From DAIDHZ01 sp965370365 (lineage in GTDB: Bacteria; Chlamydiota; Chlamydiia; Chlamydiales; SM23-39), in NCBI GenBank assembly GCA_965370365.1, contig CBDUSP010000009.1, positions 1 to 36,968 of the forward strand: a DNA stretch of 36,968 bases. The letters run 5' to 3'. Below the pieces are notes generated by a model, which did not search any database, was not told where the DNA came from, and saw only the letters and a list, made by a program, of their open reading frames with translations. How positions within the stretch are numbered: the first letter of the stretch is position 1; each line of letters begins with the position of its first letter. The translations under genes and the position numbers were made by a program. Positions 7,235 through 16,641 of the stretch are shown here, piece after piece.

Positions 7235-8350
7235 ATGAGCCGTGTTCATAGCCTTAAAAACAAATCCTCTCTGAGCAGTCTCTTTCTCATCATCGCGGTA
7301 GCTATCCTCTTTTTAGTCGGTCTTTTGATGGTCTTTAATACCACATCTGCAGAAATTCTCGACCGCAACTCAAATGCAAGTACACACGTTCCCTTACTTA
7401 AGCAGCTGCTCTACGGGACGTTTGGATTGGTTTGTGGGATGGTTTCGTATCGCATTGGATATGAAAGACTTATAAGATACAGTCCCTATCTTCTTGGCCT
7501 TGTTGCTCTTTCGCTTGCACTTCTTTTTATCCCCGGCTTTGGGCAGACGATCAATGGGAGTCGGCGGTGGTTTGGATTTTTTGGCTTTTCCTTTCAGCCC
7601 TCGGAGTGTGTGAAAATCTTGCTTCCGATGGCGTATATCCAGTGGTTTATAAGTCGAAAGGGGGATGTTCGTTTTAAAGACTTTTTAAGAATTGTGGGAG
7701 TTTTATTGATTCCAATTGGCTTGATTTTAATCCAGCCGGATCATGGAACCACGCTCATTTTGTTGTCTCTTTTAACGATTCTTTTCTTTCTTACGCGTAT
7801 CCGTGTTGCTTACTGGGCTCTGCCACTTTGCGCTTTAGTCTCTGTTGGCGCGTGGGGGGCATATCAGATTCCTTATGTAAAAAGCAGGATACAAATCTAC
7901 CTTCAGCCAGAACTTGATTTGAGAGGAAAAGGGCACCAGCCCCATCAGGCAAAAATCGCAGCGGGCTCTGGCAAGCTCTTTGGGAGAGGGCTTGGCGAAA
8001 GTCTGCAAAAGCTTAACTATCTTCCTGAGGCAAGAAGCGATTATATTGCAGCAATTTATGCAGAAGAGAGCGGTTTTTTAGGAGTGTTAGGCCTCATTGC
8101 CGTGTATCTTTCCTTTACATTTTCTGGCGTTGCAATTGCGATGCGCGCAAGAGATACTGGGGGGGGACTATTAGCCACGATTATCACATTTTCGATTTCG
8201 ATTCAGGCGTTTTTAAATCTTGGGATTGTCTCGGGACTTCTTCCAAGTAAGGGAACAACGCTTCCCTTTTTCTCTCAAGGGGGGAGCTCTTTACTTATCA
8301 ATTTAATCGCCTTTTTTCTTTTACTTGATATTGGAAGGAAGCAGAAATGA
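7235..8350 (+). CDS. ftsW: Septal SEDS-family glycosyltransferase FtsW
   Basis: A polytopic SEDS protein of 371 residues that polymerises lipid II at the division site together with a class B PBP. Conserved segments are GQTINGSRRWFGFFGFSFQPSE, the IQPDHGTTLIL segment, the long periplasmic region with HQPHQAKIAAGSGKLFGRG and YLPEARSDYIAAIYAEESGF, and the C-terminal LPSKGTTLPFFSQGGSSLL. The SEDS family includes FtsW and RodA; the mur-cluster location favours FtsW. It starts two bases after the LysM-protein stop and ends in an ATGA overlap with murG. Confidence 0.94.
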   Translation: MSRVHSLKNKSSLSSLFLIIAVAILFLVGLLMVFNTTSAEILDRNSNASTHVPLLKQLLYGTFGLVCGMVSYRIGYERLIRYSPYLLGLVALSLALLFIPGFGQTINGSRRWFGFFGFSFQPSECVKILLPMAYIQWFISRKGDVRFKDFLRIVGVLLIPIGLILIQPDHGTTLILLSLLTILFFLTRIRVAYWALPLCALVSVGAWGAYQIPYVKSRIQIYLQPELDLRGKGHQPHQAKIAAGSGKLFGRGLGESLQKLNYLPEARSDYIAAIYAEESGFLGVLGLIAVYLSFTFSGVAIAMRARDTGGGLLATIITFSISIQAFLNLGIVSGLLPSKGTTLPFFSQGGSSLLINLIAFFLLLDIGRKQK

Positions 8351-9339
8351 AGGTGTTGATCGCCGCAGGAGGAACCGGGGGACATCTTTTCCCAGCTGAG
8401 CAATTAGCATCTCAACTGATAAAACAGGGCGATCAAGTGCTCATTGCAGGACACGGGTTAAAGAAGAGTTCTCTTTTTCAAAAAGGCGTCCCATTTCAAG
8501 ACATTGCAGCTGCCTCTCCTAAAAATCCGTTAAAATTCATATTCGCTACTTTTAAGGGCCTGTTTCAAGCTGTGCGCATGCTGTTTCGGTTCTCTCCTGA
8601 TATCGTTGTTGGATTTGGAAGCTATCATACGTTTAACGTTTTATTGGCCTCTGTTTTGCTAAGAAAAAAAATTGTCTTATTTGAAGCCAATACCACTTTA
8701 GGAAAAGTTAATCGCCTGTTTGCTCCTTTTGCGAAAAAAGTTGCCACTCAGTTTCCTTTTGCAAAAAGTACTCTCCTCGTTTCTTTACTTCCATGGGGCT
8801 TTAAAGAAGAGAGGGTTTCAAAAGAAGAGGCCTATCGTTATTTTGGATTGGACGCTTCTCTCTTCACGGTTCTTGTTTTTGGGGGATCTCAAGGGGCTCT
8901 GTTTTTAAATGAGATCATGCCAAAAGTTGCTCAAGCGTTTCCGGAAATTCAGTGGATTCACATTACAGGGAAAGAAAAGACGACATCCTACAATGCGTGT
9001 ATAAAAGCGTTTGAGACGAGAATGGATCTTGCATATACAGCTGCGGATATGGTGATTGCGCGAAGCGGCGCATCAACACTTGCAGAACTTATCCGTCATA
9101 AAAAGCCATCGCTTCTCATTCCATTTCCATTTGCGTCAGAAGATCACCAAATGGAAAATGCCCGCTTTTTAGTAGAGAAAATTCAGGGAGCGCGCTTGCT
9201 CAGTCAATCACATGCAACGCCTGAAAAAATCAAAGAAGAGATCGAATATATTCGAGAGAACTCTTCGGTGCTTGAAAAAGCTCTTGATGCTTGGGAGCAT
9301 GAGGGAAGACGACCCTTACACGAAGAGCTTCTTAAATGA
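8347..9339 (+). CDS. murG: UDP-GlcNAc:lipid I GlcNAc transferase MurG
   Basis: A peripheral inner-membrane GT-B glycosyltransferase that converts lipid I to lipid II. The N-terminal glycine loop GGTGGH is at residues 8-13. The second Rossmann domain opens with FGGSQGALFLNE, and the donor-binding segment ADMVIARSGASTLAELI is followed by PFPFASEDHQMENA. At 330 residues it is slightly shorter than the usual 350-360. It overlaps the neighbours on both sides by four bases (ATGA junctions), in line with the tightly coupled operon. Confidence 0.95.
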   Translation: MKVLIAAGGTGGHLFPAEQLASQLIKQGDQVLIAGHGLKKSSLFQKGVPFQDIAAASPKNPLKFIFATFKGLFQAVRMLFRFSPDIVVGFGSYHTFNVLLASVLLRKKIVLFEANTTLGKVNRLFAPFAKKVATQFPFAKSTLLVSLLPWGFKEERVSKEEAYRYFGLDASLFTVLVFGGSQGALFLNEIMPKVAQAFPEIQWIHITGKEKTTSYNACIKAFETRMDLAYTAADMVIARSGASTLAELIRHKKPSLLIPFPFASEDHQMENARFLVEKIQGARLLSQSHATPEKIKEEIEYIRENSSVLEKALDAWEHEGRRPLHEELLK

Positions 9340-11627
9340 GAGACAAGACGTATCATTTTATTGGAATTGGCGGGATTGGAATGAGCGCGCTTGCGCGCAT
9401 TTTGCTTGAAGAGGGTCACACGGTCACTGGAAGTGACTCGCAAGATGGACCTCTTCTAAAAAGTCTGCAGAAACAAGGCGCGCGTGTTTGGGTGGGTCAT
9501 GATGAAGAAAATGTAGCCTCTGGAACCGTTGTCTATAGCAGCGCGATCAGGGGAGAGAATGCTGAGTTTAAAAAGTCTAAACAGCTAGGGCTAAAGATGT
9601 TGCACAGATCAGATCTTTTAAACAATCTGATGCAAGAAAAAAAAGCTCTTCAAGTGACCGGCACTCACGGCAAGACAACGACCACATTTCTTTTATCGCA
9701 TGTGCTTGTAGAGGCAAATTTAGATCCCTCTTTTGTAATTGGCGGGCAGGCTCGATCCTTTAAGACAAATGGACGTAGGGGAGAAGGGGTTTATTTTGTT
9801 GCAGAGGCAGATGAGAGTGATGGGTCTTTTTTAAAAACTCCCTCTTATGGAGCAATCGTTACAAACTGTGGGAATGATCATCTTTCTTACTGGGGAGATG
9901 AGAAGCGTTTAGAAGAGGGGTTTCGGACGTTTTTTTCTAAAGTTAAACATAGAGAGCATTTGTTTTGGTGCAAAGACGATGAGAGGCTTGTGTCTTTAAA
10001 TCCTCCCGGGGTTTCGTATGGATTTTCTGTTGCAGCAGATCTCCAGATTGTAGCGTTTTCGCAAACAGTAGAGGGATGTATTTTTACCCTGCGCTTCCAA
10101 GGAAAGGAGTATAAAGAGATCACTCTTCCTCTTTTTGGTCAGCATAACGCGCTCAATGCAGCTGCCGTATTTGGTCTTGCTTTAAGCCTGTCGATCGATG
10201 AAAAAACCATTTGCAAAGCTTTTGATTCCTTTCAGGGAGTGAAAAGGCGTTTAGAAAGGCGGGGAGAAAAGCATGGAGTGATCGCGTTTGATGATTATGC
10301 GCACCATCCAACAGAGATTGATACGACTTTACGTGCGGTATCTTCTCTTGCAGTTGAAAGAAGAGTCGTTGTTCTCTTTCAACCACATAGATACACACGG
10401 ACGCGCGATTTTTGGAAAGAGTTTAGCGCTTGCTTTAGCAAGGCTGATCTTGTGCTTGTAACAGATATCTACGAGGCAGGAGAGACTCCCATTGAAGGGA
10501 TTACAGCTAAGAATTTGGCTTCCGAAGCAGGACTTACTTACTTACCCCAAGAAAATCTCGTAGAAAGCGTCTCAAAACACTTAAGGCCGTTTGATGTTTT
10601 TGTAACGATGGGAGCAGGAGATATAACACACTTAGGCGCTCCAATTTTAGAAGAGTATGAGCGTCTTGGGTTCAAGTACAAACTTGGGGTGCTTTGTGGG
10701 GGCACATCAAAAGAGCATGAGATCTCTTTGATCTCTGCTAAAAACATGATGCAAAATCTTGACTCGAAATTTTATGAGACAAAAGAATTTCTCATTTCAA
10801 AAGAAGGCTTTTGGGGTGATTCAATAGAGGAAAAAATCTCTCCCAAGATATTTAAGGAGTTACAGCAATGTGATGTAGTGCTTCCAGCTCTTCATGGGCC
10901 TCGAGGAGAAGATGGGATGATTCAAGGATTTTTGGAGACGCTTGGCATTCCTTATGTCGGATGCGATTATCGCTCTTGCTGTATCTGCATGAATAAAGTT
11001 TGGGCAAAACAAGTCGCCAAAGAACATCAAATCCCTGTTGTTCCCTATTTTGAAATAACCAAAAAAGAATACCTGGAAAATTCATTAACCGATCAAGTCT
11101 CTTTTCCTGTTTGGGTAAAGCCTTCTAACTTAGGTTCTTCAATCGGAGTTGGAAGAGCAAATACGTTTGAGGAGTTTAAACAAGCAACTGAGTTTGCATT
11201 TACCCTGGATGATTCTCTGATTGTGGAGAAACACATTGAAGGAAGAGAGGTGGAGTTTGCAGTTTTAGGGAATCAAGTGATTCGCGTTGCAGAGCCTTGT
11301 ATCAAGTTCGATAGAGATGCTCCTTCCGATTATGTGGAAAGAGATGAAGCGCAATCCTTTGAAAATGAGATTCCGGCGTGCATCACAGAAACTGAGCGGG
11401 AAATCGGTATAGAGCTTGCAAAAAGAATGTATCTTGCAGCTGGTTGCACAGGACTTGCGAGGGTTGATTTTTTTCTCGATGAAAAGGGTGTTTTTTGGCT
11501 CAATGAAATCAATCCATTTCCGGGCTTTACAGTGGATAGTGGATATCCTAACATGTGGGAGGCAAGTCAGTTAAGTCTAGAAAAGGTGATCAATGAACTT
11601 ATTATTCTTGCTATGAAGAGAGTATAA
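9336..11627 (+). CDS. murC/ddl: Fused UDP-MurNAc--L-alanine ligase / D-alanine--D-alanine ligase
   Basis: A 763-residue bifunctional protein. Residues 1 to about 445 are MurC: the nucleotide-binding HFIGIGGIGMSALARIL, P-loop TGTHGKTT (108-115), AEADESDGSF, and DDYAHHPTEI (319-328). From about residue 449 a complete ATP-grasp D-Ala-D-Ala ligase follows: GGTSKEHEIS (455-464), ALHGPRGEDGMIQG, WVKPSNLGSSIGV, EVEFAVLG, and NEINPFPGFT near the C-terminus. The two activities add L-Ala to UDP-MurNAc and make the D-Ala-D-Ala dipeptide used by MurF. This fusion is characteristic of Chlamydiota and is the strongest taxonomic marker in the window. Both halves keep their motifs, so both are probably active. 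Confidence 0.96.
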   Translation: MRDKTYHFIGIGGIGMSALARILLEEGHTVTGSDSQDGPLLKSLQKQGARVWVGHDEENVASGTVVYSSAIRGENAEFKKSKQLGLKMLHRSDLLNNLMQEKKALQVTGTHGKTTTTFLLSHVLVEANLDPSFVIGGQARSFKTNGRRGEGVYFVAEADESDGSFLKTPSYGAIVTNCGNDHLSYWGDEKRLEEGFRTFFSKVKHREHLFWCKDDERLVSLNPPGVSYGFSVAADLQIVAFSQTVEGCIFTLRFQGKEYKEITLPLFGQHNALNAAAVFGLALSLSIDEKTICKAFDSFQGVKRRLERRGEKHGVIAFDDYAHHPTEIDTTLRAVSSLAVERRVVVLFQPHRYTRTRDFWKEFSACFSKADLVLVTDIYEAGETPIEGITAKNLASEAGLTYLPQENLVESVSKHLRPFDVFVTMGAGDITHLGAPILEEYERLGFKYKLGVLCGGTSKEHEISLISAKNMMQNLDSKFYETKEFLISKEGFWGDSIEEKISPKIFKELQQCDVVLPALHGPRGEDGMIQGFLETLGIPYVGCDYRSCCICMNKVWAKQVAKEHQIPVVPYFEITKKEYLENSLTDQVSFPVWVKPSNLGSSIGVGRANTFEEFKQATEFAFTLDDSLIVEKHIEGREVEFAVLGNQVIRVAEPCIKFDRDAPSDYVERDEAQSFENEIPACITETEREIGIELAKRMYLAAGCTGLARVDFFLDEKGVFWLNEINPFPGFTVDSGYPNMWEASQLSLEKVINELIILAMKRV

Positions 11628-11630
11628 ATA

Positions 11631-12536
11631 ATGTTTTGGACTGTGCGGAAAGTGCTTTTTTGTTTAATTGGATCTGTGGGTCTGACTCTCGCCCTATTTG
11701 TTTTTGGTCGGTCTTTTTGGATCGAGTCGAAAGAAAAAAGAGCACAAGATCCTCACAATCTCATTACAGCGCTGATTCAAACAGGTCCTGAAAAAGAGGC
11801 TCTGCAAACGGCGTACCTTGCAGAAATTCTCGGGGTATCTATTGATCATCCGATGAATCTCTACGCATTTGATATTAAACAAGGGCGGAAGAAGCTTAAA
11901 AGCTCTCCACTGATTGCATCGGCGCGCATTAAGAGAATGCCTCCGAATGCCCTTTACATTGACTATGAGGCGAGGAAGCCAGTTGCTCTTCTTGGGGATT
12001 ATTCAAATGTAGCGATTGATAAAGAGGGGTATTTATTTCCGGTAGCTCCTTTTTTTTCTCCCAAAGAACTTCCCGAAATCTATCTTGGATTGCCTTCTTT
12101 TGGAGAGCCCGAAGATTCTTTTGAGAGAAAGGGTGGTGAGTGGAAAGATCCATTAAGTGGGAAGTATCTGTCTTTGGCCTTTGAAATTTTAGATTTCTTG
12201 GAAGGGTCTCCATGGAGGGAGGGTTTGCGCATTAAGAAGATCGATGTATCGGGTGCATTTGCTCCAAGTTTAGGACAAAGGGAGATCGTTCTTTTTACGG
12301 AAGAAGAGCTCGTTTTGAATCATAAGGGAAAATCTACTTGCTGCATTTTTCCAAAAATGCTGCGGCTTTCTCCGAAAGATTACGCAGCGCAGATGTTGAA
12401 CTTTTTGAGTCTGCGTAAAAAGATGATGGAAGATTACGGCAAGCAAATTGAAGGGGCTGCACTTCCAGGGTCGGGGAGATTTTCATTTCGGATTATTGAT
12501 CTTCGGATTCCTCATCTTGCATTTGTTGAAAACTGA
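11631..12536 (+). CDS. ftsQ: Divisome protein FtsQ-like (POTRA-type)
   Basis: A 301-residue bitopic membrane protein with a short cytoplasmic N-terminus, one transmembrane helix (about residues 7-27) and an extracytoplasmic region. The stretch NLYAFDIKQGRKKLKSSPLI, followed by ASARIKRMPPNALYIDYEAR, fits the FtsQ/DivIB POTRA pattern, where a strand-helix unit is followed by 'V.R..P..L.I.v.er.P.A'. The next segment NVAIDKEGYLF matches the FtsQ beta-domain entry. Sequence similarity is weak, as usual in this family; the position straight after murC/ddl, three bases downstream, supports it. It would link FtsW and its partners in the septal complex. It is the last gene of the operon, followed by the palindromic repeat at 12584-12758. 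Confidence 0.72.
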   Translation: MFWTVRKVLFCLIGSVGLTLALFVFGRSFWIESKEKRAQDPHNLITALIQTGPEKEALQTAYLAEILGVSIDHPMNLYAFDIKQGRKKLKSSPLIASARIKRMPPNALYIDYEARKPVALLGDYSNVAIDKEGYLFPVAPFFSPKELPEIYLGLPSFGEPEDSFERKGGEWKDPLSGKYLSLAFEILDFLEGSPWREGLRIKKIDVSGAFAPSLGQREIVLFTEEELVLNHKGKSTCCIFPKMLRLSPKDYAAQMLNFLSLRKKMMEDYGKQIEGAALPGSGRFSFRIIDLRIPHLAFVEN

Positions 12537-12583
12537 CAACAAATTTTACTGTATTTTTAACCCTTCTTTTTTCATAATCCCGT

Positions 12584-12758
12584 CCCCTGAGGAGCCACTG
12601 AGCAACTGCTTTGTCCGGGATTCGGATTAAAATCGCCGAAAAAGTTAATTTGGAGATCGGAATAAACTAGGGTTAGTTATTGCAGATCGAAAATTAACTT
12701 TTTCGGTGAATTTTGGCCGAAGCGCGGGCGAATGAGTTGTTCAGTGTCTCCCTAAAGA
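12584..12758. repeat. Palindromic MITE-like repeat, family A copy 1 (complete)
   Basis: The outer ends are imperfect inverted repeats: the left end ctgaggagccactgagcaac matches the reverse complement of the right end, which contains gttgttcagtgtctccct. Inside, ccgaaaaagttaattt (12636-12651) and aaattaactttttcgg (12691-12706) are perfect 16-nt arms around a 39-nt centre. The whole element can fold into one long stem. Similar sequence is found at 36833-36968 and, as a half element, at 22230-22283. No ORF fits in it. It follows the last gene of the mur/fts operon and may also end transcription. Confidence 0.75.
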
Positions 12759-12807
12759 CATTCTAATGAAAATTGTAACAGAATAGGTTCCTAAAAATGG
12801 AGGGTAT

Positions 12808-13212
12808 ATGGATTCGGTAAATAATCAAACTTCAGTAAATCATCAAAGCTCAAATGCAAGAAACTTTGCAATGTACTCATTTTTCTTCGGAGGGGTTACT
12901 TTGACATCGATTCTTTCTGGAAGAGCGATGATTGCACAGCAAACGAGTTTAAAGGTAGGCGTGTTAACTCTTGGAGCTCTTGCATCAACTATAGCATCGC
13001 TTGCTGCTTCATATACTTGTAATGATCCAGATACGACAGACGTGAAGAGTTTTTCAAACAACTTCAAACGTCTTTTTTGTCCCATCAAAACTGAGGTTTT
13101 GGAACATGTCAGCATTCCAGAAGTAAGTCTGTGGAGGGTCATTGATCGCGTGAGAACATCAGTTCAACACTGCAGTCGTTTCGCTTTGGGAAAGTTTGGC
13201 CCTAAAGAGTAG
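12808..13212 (+). CDS. Small bilobed-hydrophobic protein, candidate inclusion-membrane (Inc-like) protein
   Basis: A 134-residue protein of no recognised family. A polar, Asn/Ser/Gln-rich N-terminus (1-20) precedes two hydrophobic stretches (about 21-40 and 48-70) separated by a short polar turn, then a roughly 60-residue soluble tail with several cysteines. This closely spaced hydrophobic pair is the layout of chlamydial Inc proteins, which are type III secreted and inserted in the inclusion membrane. The resemblance is structural only. A good Shine-Dalgarno sequence GGAGGG (12799-12804) precedes the ATG by a few bases. It stands alone between the palindromic repeat and the autotransporters. 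An ordinary inner-membrane protein is the alternative. Confidence 0.6.
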   Translation: MDSVNNQTSVNHQSSNARNFAMYSFFFGGVTLTSILSGRAMIAQQTSLKVGVLTLGALASTIASLAASYTCNDPDTTDVKSFSNNFKRLFCPIKTEVLEHVSIPEVSLWRVIDRVRTSVQHCSRFALGKFGPKE

Positions 13213-13290
13213 GGAGTGTTCTTTCTGGAGCAAGCGTTTCTTATAGATTGACTCGAGGGGGGAATTGTAGTAATTCTGTAGGGAAGATAT

Positions 13291-16200
13291 GTGTGCTTTC
13301 CAATGAATTGTCCTCTCTTTCAAAAGTTTTTCACACGCTTTGTTTTTGCCCTTGCTTTTCTTCTTTTCGGAAGTGTTACAGCTGCCACGACTGTTTGGAA
13401 GGGAGTGAATACGGATTGGAACGATGCAAGTAACTGGACTAGCGGTGTTCCAATTGCATTCGATACTGCAGAATTTTCGGAGTCTGCTTCTGTGAGTATT
13501 TTCCCTTCGGGAACGTCTCCGAATATTGATTTTTTTCTCACATTTAATGGGACACCTTCTTCAACGATCATTGGTCCCTTCGACGCTCCTCTTGGTCTTA
13601 CAGATCCTGCCACAATAACATCTCTTTCAGGACAAAATACGATTGCTGGGCTCGTGAATTTTCCTATTGCTGCAGCGATAATAACAACCTCTGATTTGCT
13701 TACTTTTTCTGGAATCGTTAGCACTTTGGGAGTCTTGGATGTTAGTGGACTTGGAATAACCGAGTTTAAAGGGATCAATTCTCTTAGCTCTTCCGATCCT
13801 CTATCAGTGACTGTTGGAAACTTGCAGGTTAGCTCTTTGGGGGCCTTAGGGGAAGCTACTGGAGGAGTTCCTCCTCAGTCGTTAACCCTTGATGATTCTA
13901 CGCTTAGAATCGGAGTCAATGGCTTTACAATCACAGCTGCCATCCCCATCACCTTGTCTGGATCGGCTCAAGTCATTGATACAAATGGATTCACCGCGAG
14001 TCTTTTGAGTGTTATTAGTGAATCCGCTGCAGGTAAGCCACTAACAAAAGACGGCCTTGGTACTTTGCTTTTGAGAGGAGCAAATAGTTACAGCGGGGGA
14101 ACAACGCTCTCCAAAGGAGTGCTAAACATCACAGACAATGGACAGCTTGGAGATCTCTCAGGGGGGGTAACGATAGGTGTAGCAACTCTCCAGGCCGGGG
14201 CAAGCATAACGTTAACATCTGGACGAACAGTCACTTTAAGCGGGGGCATTGCAACACTTGATACAAATGGGAACGGGATAACGATTGAGGGAGTCATAAC
14301 TGGATCTGGATTGCTTAGCAAGACAGGTTTGGGAACGCTTACGTTAACGGGAGCCAATGACTATTCAGGAGGAACCACGGTCGTTAAAGGCTCCCTTCAA
14401 GGGGCTGCAGCACCATCAAGTGTGCAGGGAAATATCGATATAAGCAGTGGAGCAAGCGTTATCTTTGATCAGGGAGTCGCTGGTACTTATGCAGGTACAC
14501 TCAGTGGGGCAGGTTCAATTACGAAAATAAATAGTGGCACTTTGACTCTCTCCTCCGCGCTAAGCAGTTATTCTGGAGGGACGACGATAAGCGAGGGGAC
14601 ATTAAGCATTTCGCAAGATGGCAAGACTCAAAGTCCTCTTGGAAACTCTTCGGGAAAGCTCACGATCGTTAGTGGGGCTATTTTGGAAATGGCAGAGTCT
14701 TTTTCTCTTGTAAAAGAGAGGGAGGTGAGTTTAAGTCCCGGAACGGCAAAGATTCGGGTGCTAACTGGGAAAAGCGCGCTTATTTTAGGCAAGATCACAG
14801 GTTCTGGAAAACTAGAAAAGACGGGTGCGGGTATTCTCACAATTACAGGCGCAAATACATACACGGGAACGACCCTAGTAAGTGGAGGGACTCTGCAGGG
14901 AGACACGACGGGTTTACAAGGAGATATCAATATTTCTTCTGGGTCTCTTGTCTTTAGTCAGGCAGGAAGCGGTACTTACGCTGGAACTTTAAGTGGCGCA
15001 GGACCTTTGAGTATTGCGATGGGAGACATCACAATGACGACAGGTGGTTCACTTACCGGAACGACCACGATTGAAGCGAACGCTCAGCTCGTAATGAATG
15101 GATCCCTTGCAAGTTCTCCTTTGACAGTTAATGCAGGAGGCATCCTTACAGGAACGGGGAGCGTCGGCCCTACAACAAATTCAGGACAAGTAATCCCCGG
15201 TAATGCTGGAGCTGGCACGCTCACCGTTAATGGGGATTTTTCTTTTTCAAGTGGAGAAATCGTCACCAATCTCACTCCAACGAGTACTGGAATTCTCTCT
15301 GTTACAGGAACTGCAGATTTAACAAACGGAACGTCGAGGATTCAATTAGCTCCTGGGTTTTATGGGATTACGATTAACAGAACGATTTTAACTGCGGGAG
15401 TTGTGAATAACCAATTTGCAAACGTTATTTTGGATCCAAGAATTAAGGCGAGTGCAGGAACCGTGGGTGGACTCATTTATAATCTAACAAGTGTCCCTCA
15501 AAGCGTTCAGCTCTTAGCTCAGGTACTCAAGCCTTTTTTAGACTTTCCTTACGCAAATGCAAATGAGCGCTCTACAGGAAACAACATAGACGCGATCATT
15601 TCGTCGGGTCAAGGTTCAGAAGATTTAATCGTTGTCCTCGATTCTATGCAGGGCTTGAGTGATGCACAGATTAATGACGCTTTAGATCAAATGCATCCAG
15701 CAGCGCAAGGGGCTTTTTCCGAGCTTCAAGTAGCACTCGGTGGGCAGCTTCTTTCTTCTCTTCATAGAATCCTTAGATTTCCCTGCTCTTGCGATCAGTC
15801 CTCTCGTTTTTGGGTGCAAGGCTTTGGCAACTGGTTGGACTTGAAAAAGCAGGGAATGCAGATTGGTTTTGATGCGACAACTTCTGGGATCCTTGTTGGA
15901 TACGATCATCAGTTTCTTGATTTTTGGACAGTGGGAATAGCCGGCGCCTACAGCCACACAAATCTTAAATGGTCCCTTGATCGAGGCTACTCATATGTAA
16001 AGGGCGGTTATGGCTGCATTTATTCCGATTTTTCTTTAGGGAGATTTTTCTTAGGTGGTTCTGGTTATGTTGGCAAGGACTGGTATGCTACAAATCGCCA
16101 TATCCGTTTTTCTACAGTGGACCGCCAAGCACAATCATCGTCTCATGGCTTTGATGCGGGAGCTCAAATGATGATGGCCTACTTTTTAGGAACGCCTTCC

Positions 16201-16641
16201 TTTGTTCTCTATCCGTATGCATCCCTTGACTATCTTTACCTTGAAAACTCTTCCTTTCAAGAAAGTGGAGCGAACTCTTTGAATTTACGAGTCAATGGGT
16301 ATGAAAGTACAACGCTTCGGGCTGCAGCTGGAGGAACAATGCGGTTTGTGGATCGAAACCGAGACGATAGTTTCTGCATTGCACCGCTTGTTTCTTTCGG
16401 ATATGTTCTGGAAGCCCCTCTACATAGAGATCATTACCGAGCAAAGTTTTCAGGAGTGACGATCCCTTTTAAAACACGAGGGTGGGACCAGACATGGCAG
16501 CTTTTCAATCTCAAATTTGGACTTGAGCTAACCTATCGATGCTTTACGTTCGATGCGGAGTATATTGCAGATATTTCTCCAGATGGAGGCTCTCCTTATG
16601 TAAATCAAAGGGCAAACTTTCAGTGTAGGTGGGCGTTTTGA
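13291..16641 (+). CDS. PATR-type autotransporter, first of a tandem pair
   Basis: A 1116-residue type Va autotransporter. A signal peptide ends near residue 31 (LAFLLFGSVTA). The mature start has the WKGVNTDWNDASNWTSG pattern seen at the passenger N-terminus of this class. The passenger is a Gly/Ser/Thr-rich beta-helix with PATR repeats (GxGTLTLTGANxYSGGTT) at about 249-280, 339-370, 409-440 and 507-540. A conserved linker ALDQMHPAAQGAF leads to Cys832-Ser-Cys834, then the beta-barrel (about 838-1116) ending in Phe, as needed for BAM insertion. Start: GTG 13291 follows GGGAAG at good spacing; an in-frame ATG at 13303 is the alternative. The GGAI/FxxN repeats of chlamydial Pmps are absent. Likely surface adhesin; specific function unknown. 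Confidence 0.9.
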   Translation: MCFPMNCPLFQKFFTRFVFALAFLLFGSVTAATTVWKGVNTDWNDASNWTSGVPIAFDTAEFSESASVSIFPSGTSPNIDFFLTFNGTPSSTIIGPFDAPLGLTDPATITSLSGQNTIAGLVNFPIAAAIITTSDLLTFSGIVSTLGVLDVSGLGITEFKGINSLSSSDPLSVTVGNLQVSSLGALGEATGGVPPQSLTLDDSTLRIGVNGFTITAAIPITLSGSAQVIDTNGFTASLLSVISESAAGKPLTKDGLGTLLLRGANSYSGGTTLSKGVLNITDNGQLGDLSGGVTIGVATLQAGASITLTSGRTVTLSGGIATLDTNGNGITIEGVITGSGLLSKTGLGTLTLTGANDYSGGTTVVKGSLQGAAAPSSVQGNIDISSGASVIFDQGVAGTYAGTLSGAGSITKINSGTLTLSSALSSYSGGTTISEGTLSISQDGKTQSPLGNSSGKLTIVSGAILEMAESFSLVKEREVSLSPGTAKIRVLTGKSALILGKITGSGKLEKTGAGILTITGANTYTGTTLVSGGTLQGDTTGLQGDINISSGSLVFSQAGSGTYAGTLSGAGPLSIAMGDITMTTGGSLTGTTTIEANAQLVMNGSLASSPLTVNAGGILTGTGSVGPTTNSGQVIPGNAGAGTLTVNGDFSFSSGEIVTNLTPTSTGILSVTGTADLTNGTSRIQLAPGFYGITINRTILTAGVVNNQFANVILDPRIKASAGTVGGLIYNLTSVPQSVQLLAQVLKPFLDFPYANANERSTGNNIDAIISSGQGSEDLIVVLDSMQGLSDAQINDALDQMHPAAQGAFSELQVALGGQLLSSLHRILRFPCSCDQSSRFWVQGFGNWLDLKKQGMQIGFDATTSGILVGYDHQFLDFWTVGIAGAYSHTNLKWSLDRGYSYVKGGYGCIYSDFSLGRFFLGGSGYVGKDWYATNRHIRFSTVDRQAQSSSHGFDAGAQMMMAYFLGTPSFVLYPYASLDYLYLENSSFQESGANSLNLRVNGYESTTLRAAAGGTMRFVDRNRDDSFCIAPLVSFGYVLEAPLHRDHYRAKFSGVTIPFKTRGWDQTWQLFNLKFGLELTYRCFTFDAEYIADISPDGGSPYVNQRANFQCRWAF

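Noticed and set aside
13320..13778. 152-residue minus-strand ORF opposite the first autotransporter
   Set aside because: Lies wholly antisense to a clear signal peptide and passenger; Pro/Val-rich translation is the mirror of Gly/Thr-rich coding sequence. Same for the minus-strand frames at 14088-14357 and 14628-14930.
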